Origin: Bacteroidales bacterium
Lineage (GTDB): Bacteria > Bacteroidota > Bacteroidia > Bacteroidales > P3
DNA length: 64,000 bases
NCBI GenBank assembly: GCA_017616895.1
Contig: JAFZXE010000020.1
Coordinates: 1 to 64,000 of the forward strand
Reading direction: 5' to 3'
The notes beneath the pieces are model-generated. The model searched no databases, was not told where the DNA came from, and saw only the letters and a program-made list of their open reading frames with translations. Position 1 is the first letter of the stretch. Each line of letters opens with the position of its first letter. The translations under genes were made by a program, and so were the position numbers. Shown piece by piece: positions 50,461 through 59,635 of the stretch.

Positions 50461-51189
50461 ATGTCACTTTTCAATCCACATAAAACGCTGAAAGAAGCCG
50501 GCTTCTTCGAAGGCCTGGTCGATTTCCACAGCCATATCCTCCCTGGTGTCGATGACGGCATAAAGGTCATCGAACACTCGCTACAGATACTCGACTACTA
50601 CGAGCGCCTTGGCGTGAACACCGTATGGTGCACCCCGCATGTTTATGAGGACTTGCCGAACAAGACGGACACCCTGAAAGAACGGTTCGAGCAGCTGAAA
50701 GCAGCCTACAAAGGGAAAGTGCGCCTGATGCTTGCGGCCGAGTATATGCTCGACCACGAGTTTGCATCGCGTCTTGATGCAGGCGACCTGCTACCCATCG
50801 GCGACGACCACGACCACCTGCTGGTGGAGACAAGTTTCTTCAACGGCCCCGAGAACCTTGAGAGCCTATTCGACCGCATACTCTCTAAAGGCTTCTATCC
50901 TGTACTCGCCCATCCCGAACGGTACATTTACATGGGCAAGAGCGACTACTGGAAGTGGAAAGAGAAAAAGGTGAAGTTCCAGCTGAACTACACCGCGCTA
51001 GCAGGGCTGTACGGCAAGGACACACTCAAGAAAGCCACCTGGCTGCTGAAAAACGGCCTATACGACGCCTGCGGGAGCGACCTCCACAACGTGCGTTTTG
51101 TGACCGAAGAAAAGAGCGAACTGGCAAAACTGAGCATCAAGTCAAAAGCAGCAGCCAACCTACTGAACCTCAAGCTCCCGAACTGCTAA
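50461..51189 (+). CDS. CpsB/YwqE-type PHP-domain tyrosine-protein phosphatase
   Basis: 242 residues. Metal-dependent PHP phosphatase expected to dephosphorylate the tyrosine tail of the Wzc-like kinase. Metal-binding landmarks are VDFHSHILPGVDDGIK near the N-terminus, NTVWCTPHVYED, VLAHPERYIYMG and the CGSDLHNV end motif. Starts 5 bp after the kinase stop, so the two are co-translated or at least co-transcribed. Confidence 0.92.
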   Translation: MSLFNPHKTLKEAGFFEGLVDFHSHILPGVDDGIKVIEHSLQILDYYERLGVNTVWCTPHVYEDLPNKTDTLKERFEQLKAAYKGKVRLMLAAEYMLDHEFASRLDAGDLLPIGDDHDHLLVETSFFNGPENLESLFDRILSKGFYPVLAHPERYIYMGKSDYWKWKEKKVKFQLNYTALAGLYGKDTLKKATWLLKNGLYDACGSDLHNVRFVTEEKSELAKLSIKSKAAANLLNLKLPNC

Positions 51190-51331
51190 AAACAGACTTA
51201 TCAACGGTTGTTGATTAAATCTTTTAATACCATGCTGAAAATGTGGTATTAAATTGGTATTTTTACACCCTGTAATTATTGGCACTCTAGATGCTAATTA
51301 TTTGATTCACGCATTCTTAATACGATTCGCT

Positions 51332-52231
51332 ATGGGATATAGGAATGAGCTTAAAAGCCAGTTGTCAGCCTTGGAGAAAATGATTGACGGCATGTCGATT
51401 GACGAAGCAGGGCTGCCACTAATAGAGAAAGACATTATTTTGGAGCGCCTACGGGGTATGTACTCCTACGTGAGCGCCTGCCCGACCAAAACGGCAGAGA
51501 CTAAAATCACTGCCCAGGAGCCCGCTGCCGAACCTCTGTTTGCGCCAGCCGAGAGAGCCGACGTGGTCGAAAGCGTTGCCCAGCCGATAATGGACGACGT
51601 GAAAGACGAGGGTTATGACGCACTTTTCTCCGAAGAGACAACTATGCCTGAGCCCGAACCTGCAGAGGAAATAGCGCCCGAGCCGACACCTGAACCAGAA
51701 CCAATACCCGAACCTGAGCCAGAACCCACACCTGAACCCGAGCCTATACCCGAACCCGAGCCAGAGCCCACTCCAGCTCCCGAGCCAGTTCCCGAAACAA
51801 AGCCCGAGCCAGAACCCATGCCAGAGCCTCCAGCAGCGCAGCAAAAAGAGACCGAAGAGAAAGCCCCCAACCAAGAGCTTTCGCTGTTCGAATACCTCTC
51901 GAAGAACACTGACGGGAAGCATCCTCAAACCATCGGCGACCGCTTTGAGCAGAACCATGTTGAGCTGGGCGACAAACTGTCACAGCAGGTGTCGGCGCAC
52001 AAAGTCACCGACTTGCGCACGGTCATCAACATCAACGACAAATTCAGCTTTGTCGGTGCCTTGTTCCACAACAATATGCGAGCCTATACCGACTTTATCC
52101 TTCGCCTCAACGCCATTGACAACCGCGACGAGGCAATCAACTACATAAGCGAGATAGCCCAGCAGTACAGCTGGAATATGGATTCGATAGAGGTGAAGAC
52201 ATTCAACAAGATACTCGACCGCAAATTCTGA
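51332..52231 (+). CDS. Pro-Glu repeat protein of unknown function
   Basis: 299 residues. Helical N-terminus (about 1-50), then an acidic linker from about 105 to 175 made of repeats of PEPEP(I/T)PE, and a conserved-looking C-terminal domain (about 185-299: [20 protein letters not shown], then [20 protein letters not shown]). No signal peptide or membrane helix, so it is probably cytoplasmic with a stiff spacer. No family recognised. Four bp upstream of gmk, in the same run as mreCD. The frame is open further upstream, but the ATG at 51332 gives a sensible start. Confidence 0.7.
   Translation: MGYRNELKSQLSALEKMIDGMSIDEAGLPLIEKDIILERLRGMYSYVSACPTKTAETKITAQEPAAEPLFAPAERADVVESVAQPIMDDVKDEGYDALFSEETTMPEPEPAEEIAPEPTPEPEPIPEPEPEPTPEPEPIPEPEPEPTPAPEPVPETKPEPEPMPEPPAAQQKETEEKAPNQELSLFEYLSKNTDGKHPQTIGDRFEQNHVELGDKLSQQVSAHKVTDLRTVININDKFSFVGALFHNNMRAYTDFILRLNAIDNRDEAINYISEIAQQYSWNMDSIEVKTFNKILDRKF
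51640..51830 (+). repeat. GAGCC(A/C)GA(A/G)CC-type codon repeat for the Pro-Glu linker
   Basis: Repeated Pro-Glu codons with a mix of synonymous codons; longer blocks of 24-36 bp recur ([16 protein letters not shown] occurs twice in a row), suggesting expansion by duplication. Confidence 0.75.
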
Positions 52232-52235
52232 CACC

Positions 52236-52805
52236 ATGGACAACCGCAAAGCCATTCTTTTCTCAGCCCCGTCGGGATCGGGCAAGACAACCATAATCAA
52301 GCATCTGAGCAAGCGCTACGACTGCTTCGAATTCTCGATATCCGCAACCTCGCGGAGTCCGCGCGAAGGCGAGAAGGACGGGGTGGATTACTATTACATC
52401 TCGTATGATGACTTCAAGGCGCGGGCTGCCAAAGGCGACTTCCTGGAATGGGAGGAGGTCTATCAGGGGCTTTGCTACGGCACGCTGAAGTCGGAAATCG
52501 ACCGCATCTGGGACAACGGTCACGTCATAGTATTCGATGTGGATGTGATGGGCGGACAGAACCTGAAACGCTATTTCGGCGATGCGGCACTGTCGATATT
52601 CGTAAAGCCACCAAGCATCGAGGTGTTGGAACAGCGCCTACGCAATCGCGGCACCGAGACGGAAGAAGCCATCAAGAAACGTCTTGGTCGTGCCGAACTC
52701 GAACTCCAAGAGGGCTCGTCATTCGACGTCACTATCGTGAACGACGACCTACAGACCGCAATCGACGAAACAGTCGTTGTTATTGACAAATTTTTGAGCC
52801 GTTAG
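52236..52805 (+). CDS. gmk: guanylate kinase
   Basis: 189 residues. Phosphorylates GMP to GDP with ATP. P-loop FSAPSGSGKTTIIKHL at residues 8-23, then the GMP-binding SATSRSPREGEKDGVDYYYI and the lid region. Length is normal. In a run with the Pro-Glu repeat gene and mreCD; spacing to mreC is 2 bp. Confidence 0.96.
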   Translation: MDNRKAILFSAPSGSGKTTIIKHLSKRYDCFEFSISATSRSPREGEKDGVDYYYISYDDFKARAAKGDFLEWEEVYQGLCYGTLKSEIDRIWDNGHVIVFDVDVMGGQNLKRYFGDAALSIFVKPPSIEVLEQRLRNRGTETEEAIKKRLGRAELELQEGSSFDVTIVNDDLQTAIDETVVVIDKFLSR

Positions 52806-52807
52806 CC

Positions 52808-53638
52808 ATGCGACACCTATTTGAGCTGCTGAAACGTTTTGACTATGTGGTAGTGTTCCTCGCACTCGTGGCAGCATCCATAGTGCTTATGGTTCAAAAC
52901 ACCAACTACCAGCGTTCGGTGGTGCTCGGATGGACAACCGCCTTCGTGGGGTCGTGGTCGTCACAGGTCTCATCGTTCAACGAGTATTTCAACCTGAAGG
53001 CCGAAAACGAAAAACTCGCCATCGAGAACGCACGCCTGCGAGCCCACATGGAAGAGTCCTACATCTCTTATAACGACTCCCTGTTCGTAATCGAAGACAC
53101 CGTTTACAAGCAGCGCTACTCCTACACCGAGGCCAAAGTGATAAAGAAATCCTGGACAAAGCACAACAACTACATCATGATAAACAAGGGCAGCCTGCAG
53201 GGAGTGCACCCCGACATGGCGGTCATCTCGCCACAAGGCGTAGTAGGAGTGGTGCTGAACTGTACGAAGAACTTTTCAACGGTAATGCCTGTGCTTCACT
53301 CGTCGAGCCAGCACAGCGTCTGTGTGCGGCGCACCAGAACAAACGGAACGCTGCTGTGGGACGGAAAAGACTACCGATATGCCACAGTCACGGACATCCC
53401 GACGACATACAAGCTGTACAAGAACGACACGATAGTGACCTCGGGCATGGCGAACGATTTCCCCGCGGGGATACCAGTGGGATATGTTGAGACATTCGAT
53501 TCGGAAAAGAACAACGGATTCTACGAGATAAAGATACGTCTTTCGACCGATTTCAACAAGCTCAGCCACGTGTATGTGGTCGAGAACCGTTTCAAAAAAG
53601 AACAGGACGCACTAATACGGGCACTGCCCGAAAATTGA
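52808..53638 (+). CDS. mreC: rod shape-determining protein MreC
   Basis: 276 residues. One membrane helix (about 14-31), a coiled-coil stretch (FNLKAENEKLAIENARLRAH, about 60-82) and the paired beta domains of MreC (YIMINKGSLQGVHPDMAVIS, VTSGMANDFPAGIPVGYV). Part of the elongation machinery that links MreB filaments to wall synthesis. Followed by mreD; mreB, the penicillin-binding protein and rodA are not in this segment. Confidence 0.93.
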   Translation: MRHLFELLKRFDYVVVFLALVAASIVLMVQNTNYQRSVVLGWTTAFVGSWSSQVSSFNEYFNLKAENEKLAIENARLRAHMEESYISYNDSLFVIEDTVYKQRYSYTEAKVIKKSWTKHNNYIMINKGSLQGVHPDMAVISPQGVVGVVLNCTKNFSTVMPVLHSSSQHSVCVRRTRTNGTLLWDGKDYRYATVTDIPTTYKLYKNDTIVTSGMANDFPAGIPVGYVETFDSEKNNGFYEIKIRLSTDFNKLSHVYVVENRFKKEQDALIRALPEN

Positions 53639-53645
53639 GAAGACA

Positions 53646-54164
53646 ATGCGAGGCCTCATCATAAGAAACATACTGCGCTTCATAGCGCTGATAGCCATTC
53701 AAATCTTTGTTTTGAACAACATATACCTAGGCGGCTATATCTGCCCGATGCTATATGCCATGTTCATCCTGATGCTGCCAAACCGCATCGGGCGCATTTA
53801 CACAATCCTGATAGGCTTCATTCTCGGTCTTAGCATCGACATCTGCTCCAACACGTTGGGGTTCCATGCGTGCGCCACCACGGTGATGGCATTCTGCCGC
53901 ACCACCTTCGCCGAAAAAATCATCACACGCGGCGAGGACATATCAATCAACACACCGAGCATCTACAGCGTCGCACCGCAATTTTTCATATACTATTCCT
54001 CTCTGCTGCTGCTCATCCACTCGCTGGTCTTCTTCGCCCTTGACTACTTCAACTTTACCGACATATTAAGAATTATCCTTTCTTCGGTGCTCACCACCGT
54101 GGCCACTCTAGTGCTGGTTATAGTTTGGCAGATGCTGTTCAACCACAAGAGACGGACAAGATGA
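53646..54164 (+). CDS. mreD: rod shape-determining protein MreD
   Basis: 172 residues, almost all membrane-embedded: helices at about 10-28, 33-50, 55-75, 115-135 and 145-165. The PNRIGRIYTILIGFILGLSI segment and the position after mreC support the call; MreD proteins are poorly conserved. Stop overlaps the next start (ATGA). Confidence 0.88.
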   Translation: MRGLIIRNILRFIALIAIQIFVLNNIYLGGYICPMLYAMFILMLPNRIGRIYTILIGFILGLSIDICSNTLGFHACATTVMAFCRTTFAEKIITRGEDISINTPSIYSVAPQFFIYYSSLLLLIHSLVFFALDYFNFTDILRIILSSVLTTVATLVLVIVWQMLFNHKRRTR

Positions 54165-56476
54165 GACACTACCGCGCAATAACGCCACTCATGCTGGCAG
54201 TGCTGCTCTTTACGGGAAGTACGGCATCGGCACAGCGTATAGGGCAGTGGACATCGTACCTCTCGTACAACAAGATAAAGCACGTCGTAGATGCGCAGAG
54301 CCGCATCTATGCCGCCAGCGACAAGGGAGTTTTCTACTACGACATCGACGACCTGACCGTCAACCCCATAGCCAAAGGGGACGGGCTCAGCGACGTAGGC
54401 ATTAGCACAATAGCCTACGACCGCCACACCCACTCGCTGTTCGTGGCATACAACAACGGAAACCTGGACATCCTGCAGAGAGACAACACATACAACATTT
54501 CGGGCATCAAGCAGTGGGTCTATTCGGGTGACAAAAGCATCAATTCAATCGCCTTCCACGGAAACAAGGCCTACCTCGCCTGCGGGTTCGGCATCGTCGT
54601 GATAAACACCTCCCGCAAAGAAATCGAAGACACCTATTATTTCTCTGACGACTACTCGGCAAACTGCGCGGTATATGACATAGCCTTCACCGACTCGCTC
54701 ATATACATAGCCACCTCCAAAGGACTCATGCACGCTCCGCTGCAGAGTTCCTACCTCAACATCGAAAGCACCTGGACAGCCGACAACTCGGCTCCTTGGG
54801 ACACAGCCAAGCCTCAGCAACTCGCCGCCATAGGCAACCGCCTGGCTGTGGCAGCCATCACCACCGACCCCTCTATGCTCTCGCTTTATATGCAGACATC
54901 CGAAGGGTTTGTCAGTGTAACCCGTGGGCAGATTTCATCCATGCAGGTGTGCGACACCATGCTGGTAGTCTCCATGTGGAACTCCGTGGCGGTTTACACA
55001 CCCCAGGGCAACCTCGTGAGGTCGGTCTCCTCCTTTATATATGGTGATATACTCGCCTACGATGCCACACAAACCTCCGACGGGCGGCTGTGGATAGGAC
55101 ACGACTGGGCAGGCATGATAGTAATCGATAAAGACGGCTCCATGTTCACCACCTCTCCCGACGGCCCCACATCCGACAATGTCTATCGCATACGTCCCGT
55201 CACAGGCGGTGTCGCGGTGTGCCCAGGCGGCAAGTCGGGCGTCAACGCCAGCCTCTACCTCGACGGCACACTCAACATATACAAGGACCATAAGTGGAAC
55301 ACTACCGACAAGTCCAACCTGCCCATCTGGGTTTACGACCTAGTCGATGTCGCCGAGAACCCCACAGACAACCATATCCTCTCGGCAGCCTCGTGGGGAT
55401 GCGGGGTCATGGAGCTGCGCGACAACGTGGCACAGGCGGTATATGACACCTCTAACAGCGACGGAACCCTCGATGCCTATGTCTCCGGCTCGTTCGCCAC
55501 GCTCCGCATCGGCTCGCTGGCCTACGACTTCGGTGGCAACCTCTGGATGCTCAACGTCATGTCCGACAACGGACTGGCGGTTCACTATGCCGACGGCTCC
55601 TGGCGCGCTTTCAACACCTCGGGCGTCGTAAATGGAGCAATAACCAACAACCTTATCTTCGACAGCGTGACGGGCTACCTCTGGTTCTCGGGGCGCAACA
55701 ACCGCATCTTCGTACATAACGGCGGCGACCTCGTCTCGTGGGTTGACCCGAACCAGGGGAGCAGGCTTGAGACCAACATGGTGAACTGCATGGTTCAAGA
55801 CCAGAACGGACACATCTGGATAGGTACCGACAAAGGCATCAAGGTCATCTATGACGGCTACAAAGCTTTCGACAACGGCGGCAACGGCGAGCTCTCGCCC
55901 GTGAGTTGCTCGAATATCCTTTTCTCCGAGGGCGAACTGGTCGAATATCTGCTCGCCTACGAGTCCATAACCTCCATCGCCGTTGACGGTGCCAACCGCA
56001 AATGGATAGGCACCGCTGCCGGCGGACTCTACCTGCTCTCCTCCAACGGCCTCGAGCAGATAGAAAACTTCACCACCATCAACAGTCCCCTCTTCTCCAA
56101 CAAGATTGTGTCGGTCGGCATACACCCCATCACCGGCGAGGTCTTCATCGGCACCGATATGGGATTGCAGTCCTACCGCTCAACCGCCACCTACGCCGAA
56201 GAGGAACCTGAAAAGAAGATTCACGTCTTCCCCAACCCCGTCAGACCCGAGTACGACGGCCCTGTGGCTATGCGCGGCTTTACCCGCAACGCTATCGTGC
56301 ACATCACCGACGAGTCGGGTCATGTGGTCTATTCCACCCGCGCCGACGGCGGTCAGGCTATCTGGTACATCCGCAGCAACTCGGGCGAGCGTGTGAGCAC
56401 TGGCGTCTATTTCGTCTTCGCCTCCGACGACGAGGGACACAACAAGTCGGTCGGGAAAATCCTTGTAATCAAATAG
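54161..56476 (+). CDS. porZ: T9SS-associated beta-propeller protein PorZ
   Basis: 771 residues. Signal peptide MRHYRAITPLMLAVLLFTGS with cleavage near ASAQ. The start of the mature protein, RIGQWTSYLSYNKIKHVVDA, is characteristic of PorZ, followed by two propeller-like regions of repeated W-I-G-T/A blades (for example GHIWIGTDKGIKVIYDG and NRKWIGTAAGGLYLLSSNG) and a C-terminal sorting-domain-like part (IHVFPNPVRPEYDGPVAMRG). In Porphyromonas, PorZ is a surface component of the T9SS attachment complex involved in delivery of anionic LPS. The ATG overlaps the mreD stop. Confidence 0.88.
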   Translation: MRHYRAITPLMLAVLLFTGSTASAQRIGQWTSYLSYNKIKHVVDAQSRIYAASDKGVFYYDIDDLTVNPIAKGDGLSDVGISTIAYDRHTHSLFVAYNNGNLDILQRDNTYNISGIKQWVYSGDKSINSIAFHGNKAYLACGFGIVVINTSRKEIEDTYYFSDDYSANCAVYDIAFTDSLIYIATSKGLMHAPLQSSYLNIESTWTADNSAPWDTAKPQQLAAIGNRLAVAAITTDPSMLSLYMQTSEGFVSVTRGQISSMQVCDTMLVVSMWNSVAVYTPQGNLVRSVSSFIYGDILAYDATQTSDGRLWIGHDWAGMIVIDKDGSMFTTSPDGPTSDNVYRIRPVTGGVAVCPGGKSGVNASLYLDGTLNIYKDHKWNTTDKSNLPIWVYDLVDVAENPTDNHILSAASWGCGVMELRDNVAQAVYDTSNSDGTLDAYVSGSFATLRIGSLAYDFGGNLWMLNVMSDNGLAVHYADGSWRAFNTSGVVNGAITNNLIFDSVTGYLWFSGRNNRIFVHNGGDLVSWVDPNQGSRLETNMVNCMVQDQNGHIWIGTDKGIKVIYDGYKAFDNGGNGELSPVSCSNILFSEGELVEYLLAYESITSIAVDGANRKWIGTAAGGLYLLSSNGLEQIENFTTINSPLFSNKIVSVGIHPITGEVFIGTDMGLQSYRSTATYAEEEPEKKIHVFPNPVRPEYDGPVAMRGFTRNAIVHITDESGHVVYSTRADGGQAIWYIRSNSGERVSTGVYFVFASDDEGHNKSVGKILVIK

Positions 56477-56478
56477 CG

Positions 56479-57204
56479 ATGTTAGTTCCCACACAAGGCC
56501 TCGTCCTACACACCACCGCGTATGCCGAGACGTCGCTCATAGCAAAGATCTTCACCCGCCAGCTCGGTGTCCGCTCCTATATAGTCAAAGGAGTCCGCAA
56601 GTCGGGCGGACGCACCAAGCAGAACCTCTTCCAGCCACTCTCCTGCCTCGACCTCGTTGTCTATGACACTCCCCACGCCGAAATCAACTATATCAAGGAC
56701 ATCGCGCCCGTACACACCCTGCCGCTCACCATAAACGAGTCGCACAGCTCCATCCTTTTCTTCCTAGACGAACTCCTCTACCGCACCTTGCGTGAGAACG
56801 AGCCCATGCCCGACCTCTACGACTATATCGTATCACTCATTGACTCCCTTCCCGACCACAGCCAACTCTCATCCCTGCCCATCGACGTACTCCTTTCGGT
56901 GGCGCGTCAGCTCGGCATCGCACCGCTCGACAACCACTCCCACCGCGAGCCGCTTTTCAACCTCTCCGAAGGACGGTTTGTCGCGCCCAACTCGCCCGCA
57001 TCGCCCGACGCACTCCTCACGCCCGACCTCAGCGTTGCCCTCCACAACTACATCCAAGCCGTCTATTCCTCCCAGCTGCTGCCACTCTATCCCCCAGCGG
57101 TCAGGCGCAACGTCATCAACGCTCTTATCGACTACTACAAGCACCACCTCAGCTATTTCGGTAACTTCAAGTCCCACGAGATACTCCACTCCGTCTTGGC
57201 GTGA
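56479..57204 (+). CDS. recO: DNA repair protein RecO
   Basis: 241 residues. Recombination mediator that helps load RecA on SSB-coated DNA. The N-terminal OB fold is evident (TQGLVLHTTAYAETSLIAKI, then GVRSYIVKGVRKSGGRTKQN), followed by the helical C-terminal domain. The zinc-finger cysteines found in some RecO proteins are not seen. Starts 2 bp after porZ, which is a frequent pairing in this phylum as far as I recall. Confidence 0.9.
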   Translation: MLVPTQGLVLHTTAYAETSLIAKIFTRQLGVRSYIVKGVRKSGGRTKQNLFQPLSCLDLVVYDTPHAEINYIKDIAPVHTLPLTINESHSSILFFLDELLYRTLRENEPMPDLYDYIVSLIDSLPDHSQLSSLPIDVLLSVARQLGIAPLDNHSHREPLFNLSEGRFVAPNSPASPDALLTPDLSVALHNYIQAVYSSQLLPLYPPAVRRNVINALIDYYKHHLSYFGNFKSHEILHSVLA

Positions 57205-57213
57205 GCGCATCGA

Positions 57214-57245
57214 TTTGGTAGTTGGCTGGAAGTTTCGTATCTTTG
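57214..57245 (+). promoter_or_regulatory. promoter of lectin-like paralogue 1
   Basis: TTTG (57214-57217), 20 bp, TATCTTTG (57238-57245). The leader from here to the ATG is nearly identical to that of paralogue 3. Confidence 0.8.
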
Positions 57246-57266
57246 CACGCTGAAATATACGGCAAT

Positions 57267-59564
57267 ATGAAACGCTTATTCCTACTCGCGACAGCCCTGC
57301 TGTTCTTTATACCCGCGATTATGGCGCAAGTGACGGACAGCTACCGTCCGGGCGGATTCGACTACAACGGGGCGTCGATAAAGACATTCTCAGTGTCAGA
57401 CCTCACCGCCGTACAGTTCTCGCGCGGCAATCTGCAGTACAATCCCACGCTCGACAAGTGGCGCTTCGCCCTGCGGCAGTATCAGTTCGCCTGCAACGAC
57501 AACGCCAACATAGCAGAAGGCTACGATGGATGGATTGACCATTTTGGATGGGGCACCAGCGGGTGGAACAGCGGAGCGAACGCCTACCAGCCCTGGTCAA
57601 CAAGCACAACAATCACTGACTACCAACCTGGCGGCAGCATTGACAACGACCTTGCGGGTGCCTACGCCAAAGCCGACTGGGGCATTTACAACAAGATTGA
57701 GAACGGTGGCAAATTCGCAGGCATGTGGCGCACGCTTACCAAGGACGAGTGGAGCTACCTTCTCGGCAACAATACCAAGCGCAGCGGCAAATGGGGCTTA
57801 GCCACAATCGCTGGCACCTTCTACGGTTTGATGATACTGCCCGACGAGTGGACTCTGCCAGCGGGATGCAGCTTCACTTCGGGTAATGCCAACGGATACA
57901 ACACCAACCGCTACTCCTACGCCGAATGGGAGAAGATGCAAGCCGCCGGCGCCGTCTATCTGCCAGCCTCGGGCAACCGCTACGGCACCGAGATTTGGGA
58001 CATAGACACTCAGGAGGGCGACTATTGGTCGAGCTCACACTGCGACGAACACGACGCATACAACATACGTTTCGGCAATGACTACGTCCGCGTGGCAAAC
58101 AACGAACGCGTCCACGGCCGCTCCGTTCGACTCGTCCGCCGAGTTCAGACACCGATGGTTAAACACGACTGGGTGGATCTGGGCTTGCCGAGCGGCACAC
58201 TATGGTACTCCTGCAATGTTGGAACATCGTCGCCGGAAGGCTACGGCAGGTACTTCGCCTGGGGCGAAACTCGTACGAAGGATGATTATAGCTGGGAAAA
58301 CTACGCATATGGAACAAGCAGTACAACACTAACAAAATATTGCGATAAAACAAACTATGGGCTTGACGGTTTCATGGATAATATAGCTGTCCTTGAGACT
58401 GCTGACGATGCAGCAAGGGCCGCACAGGGAAGCGCAGCACATACGCCAACTGAGGCTGAGTGGCAAGAACTGGCAAGCAACTGTATGGGCGAAGAAACAA
58501 CGTATAACGGCGTGAAAGGCTGGATGTTCACCAGCAAAACTAACGGTAATCGACTATTCCTGCCCGCTGGCGGACTCCGTGGCGACAGCCAATTCGAAAA
58601 TCACATTTATGGTTTTTACTGGTCTTCGTCGCTCTCAAAAACCATTCCATCTCGAGCAATTTGTTATACTTTCGGTGCAGAGGCGGATTTTGACAGCAAT
58701 TTGCGTAGGGATGGGCTGTCTATTCGTGCGGTAAAAAACGGCACTCCTGCTGCGTTTGACGCAAACGGCGCTTCAACAAAGACTTTTACTGTGGCAGAAG
58801 GGCGCACGGTACACTTCTCGAAGGGCAATCTGCAATACAATGCTGCGACAAATATCTGGCGCTTCGCTTTGAATCAGTATGATTATGTCGGCGATGTCAA
58901 CTCGAACATTTCGTCATCATACAACGGCTGGATAGACCTCTTCTGCTGGGGCACCAGCGGATGGAACAGCGGGGCAAGCGCCTATCAGCCTTGGTCAACG
59001 AGCACATCGAATGGCAGCTATTATGTCGGCGGTAGCTATACGAACAACCTGACGGGAGAATACGCCAACGCCGACTGGGGTGTGTATAACGCCATCCAGA
59101 ACGGCGGCAACCAGACAGGTATGTGGCGCACGTTGACCAGGAATGAATGGATTTATCTTTTGTTTACGAGAAGTGCCTCGACTGTTTGTGGAACCGAAAA
59201 TGCAAGATATGCAAAAGCGAAAATAGGCAATGTGGCAGGACTGATAGTCCTTCCCGACAACTTCACAATGCCTGCGGGAGTGAATGATTTGGTAAGCATA
59301 AACACGTCTGGTTCCGCTTATGCAAACAATGTATATACCACAGCTCAGTGGATGGTGTTGGAGAGAGCCGGAGCCATATTCCTGCCTGCTGCGGGCAGCC
59401 GCGAAGGGACGAGTGTGAGCAGTGCGGGTGAGAGCGGACTCTATTGCCCCAGTACCTATTACAGCTCAGGCGCAACACAGGGCATAGCCTTCACTGCTAA
59501 TTTAGTTGACTTCAGCATTCTATACCGCTACCTCGGCACATCGGTCCGTCTTGTGAGGGATTAG
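57267..59564 (+). CDS. secreted modular protein with C-type-lectin-like (FISUMP/DUF1566-type) domains, paralogue 1
   Basis: 765 residues. Signal peptide MKRLFLLATALLFFIPAIMA. Three modules: A (about 22-295, FSRGNLQYNPTLDKWRFAL, WGTSGWNSGANAYQPW, then YWSSSHCDEHDAYNIRFG and SVRLVRRV), B (about 296-490, WVDLGLPSGTLWYSCNVG, YFAWGET, ending LSIRAVKNG) and a second A (about 495-765, ending SVRLVRD). The YWSS...RLV endings resemble the formylglycine-generating/C-type lectin fold used in FISUMP domains and in diversified bacterial receptors. No T9SS sorting domain. Function unknown; surface binding or secretion is inferred. Two adjacent paralogues follow. Confidence 0.8.
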   Translation: MKRLFLLATALLFFIPAIMAQVTDSYRPGGFDYNGASIKTFSVSDLTAVQFSRGNLQYNPTLDKWRFALRQYQFACNDNANIAEGYDGWIDHFGWGTSGWNSGANAYQPWSTSTTITDYQPGGSIDNDLAGAYAKADWGIYNKIENGGKFAGMWRTLTKDEWSYLLGNNTKRSGKWGLATIAGTFYGLMILPDEWTLPAGCSFTSGNANGYNTNRYSYAEWEKMQAAGAVYLPASGNRYGTEIWDIDTQEGDYWSSSHCDEHDAYNIRFGNDYVRVANNERVHGRSVRLVRRVQTPMVKHDWVDLGLPSGTLWYSCNVGTSSPEGYGRYFAWGETRTKDDYSWENYAYGTSSTTLTKYCDKTNYGLDGFMDNIAVLETADDAARAAQGSAAHTPTEAEWQELASNCMGEETTYNGVKGWMFTSKTNGNRLFLPAGGLRGDSQFENHIYGFYWSSSLSKTIPSRAICYTFGAEADFDSNLRRDGLSIRAVKNGTPAAFDANGASTKTFTVAEGRTVHFSKGNLQYNAATNIWRFALNQYDYVGDVNSNISSSYNGWIDLFCWGTSGWNSGASAYQPWSTSTSNGSYYVGGSYTNNLTGEYANADWGVYNAIQNGGNQTGMWRTLTRNEWIYLLFTRSASTVCGTENARYAKAKIGNVAGLIVLPDNFTMPAGVNDLVSINTSGSAYANNVYTTAQWMVLERAGAIFLPAAGSREGTSVSSAGESGLYCPSTYYSSGATQGIAFTANLVDFSILYRYLGTSVRLVRD

Positions 59565-59582
59565 ACTCCGTAAGCGCAACGA

Positions 59583-59614
59583 CTTGGTAGTTGGTTGAAA
59601 GTTTCATATCTTTG
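59583..59614 (+). promoter_or_regulatory. promoter of lectin-like paralogue 2
   Basis: CTTG (59583-59586), 20 bp, TATCTTTG (59607-59614). The flanking leader is similar to, but less identical than, those of the other two copies. Confidence 0.75.
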
Positions 59615-59635
59615 CACTTTGATTTATACGACAAT

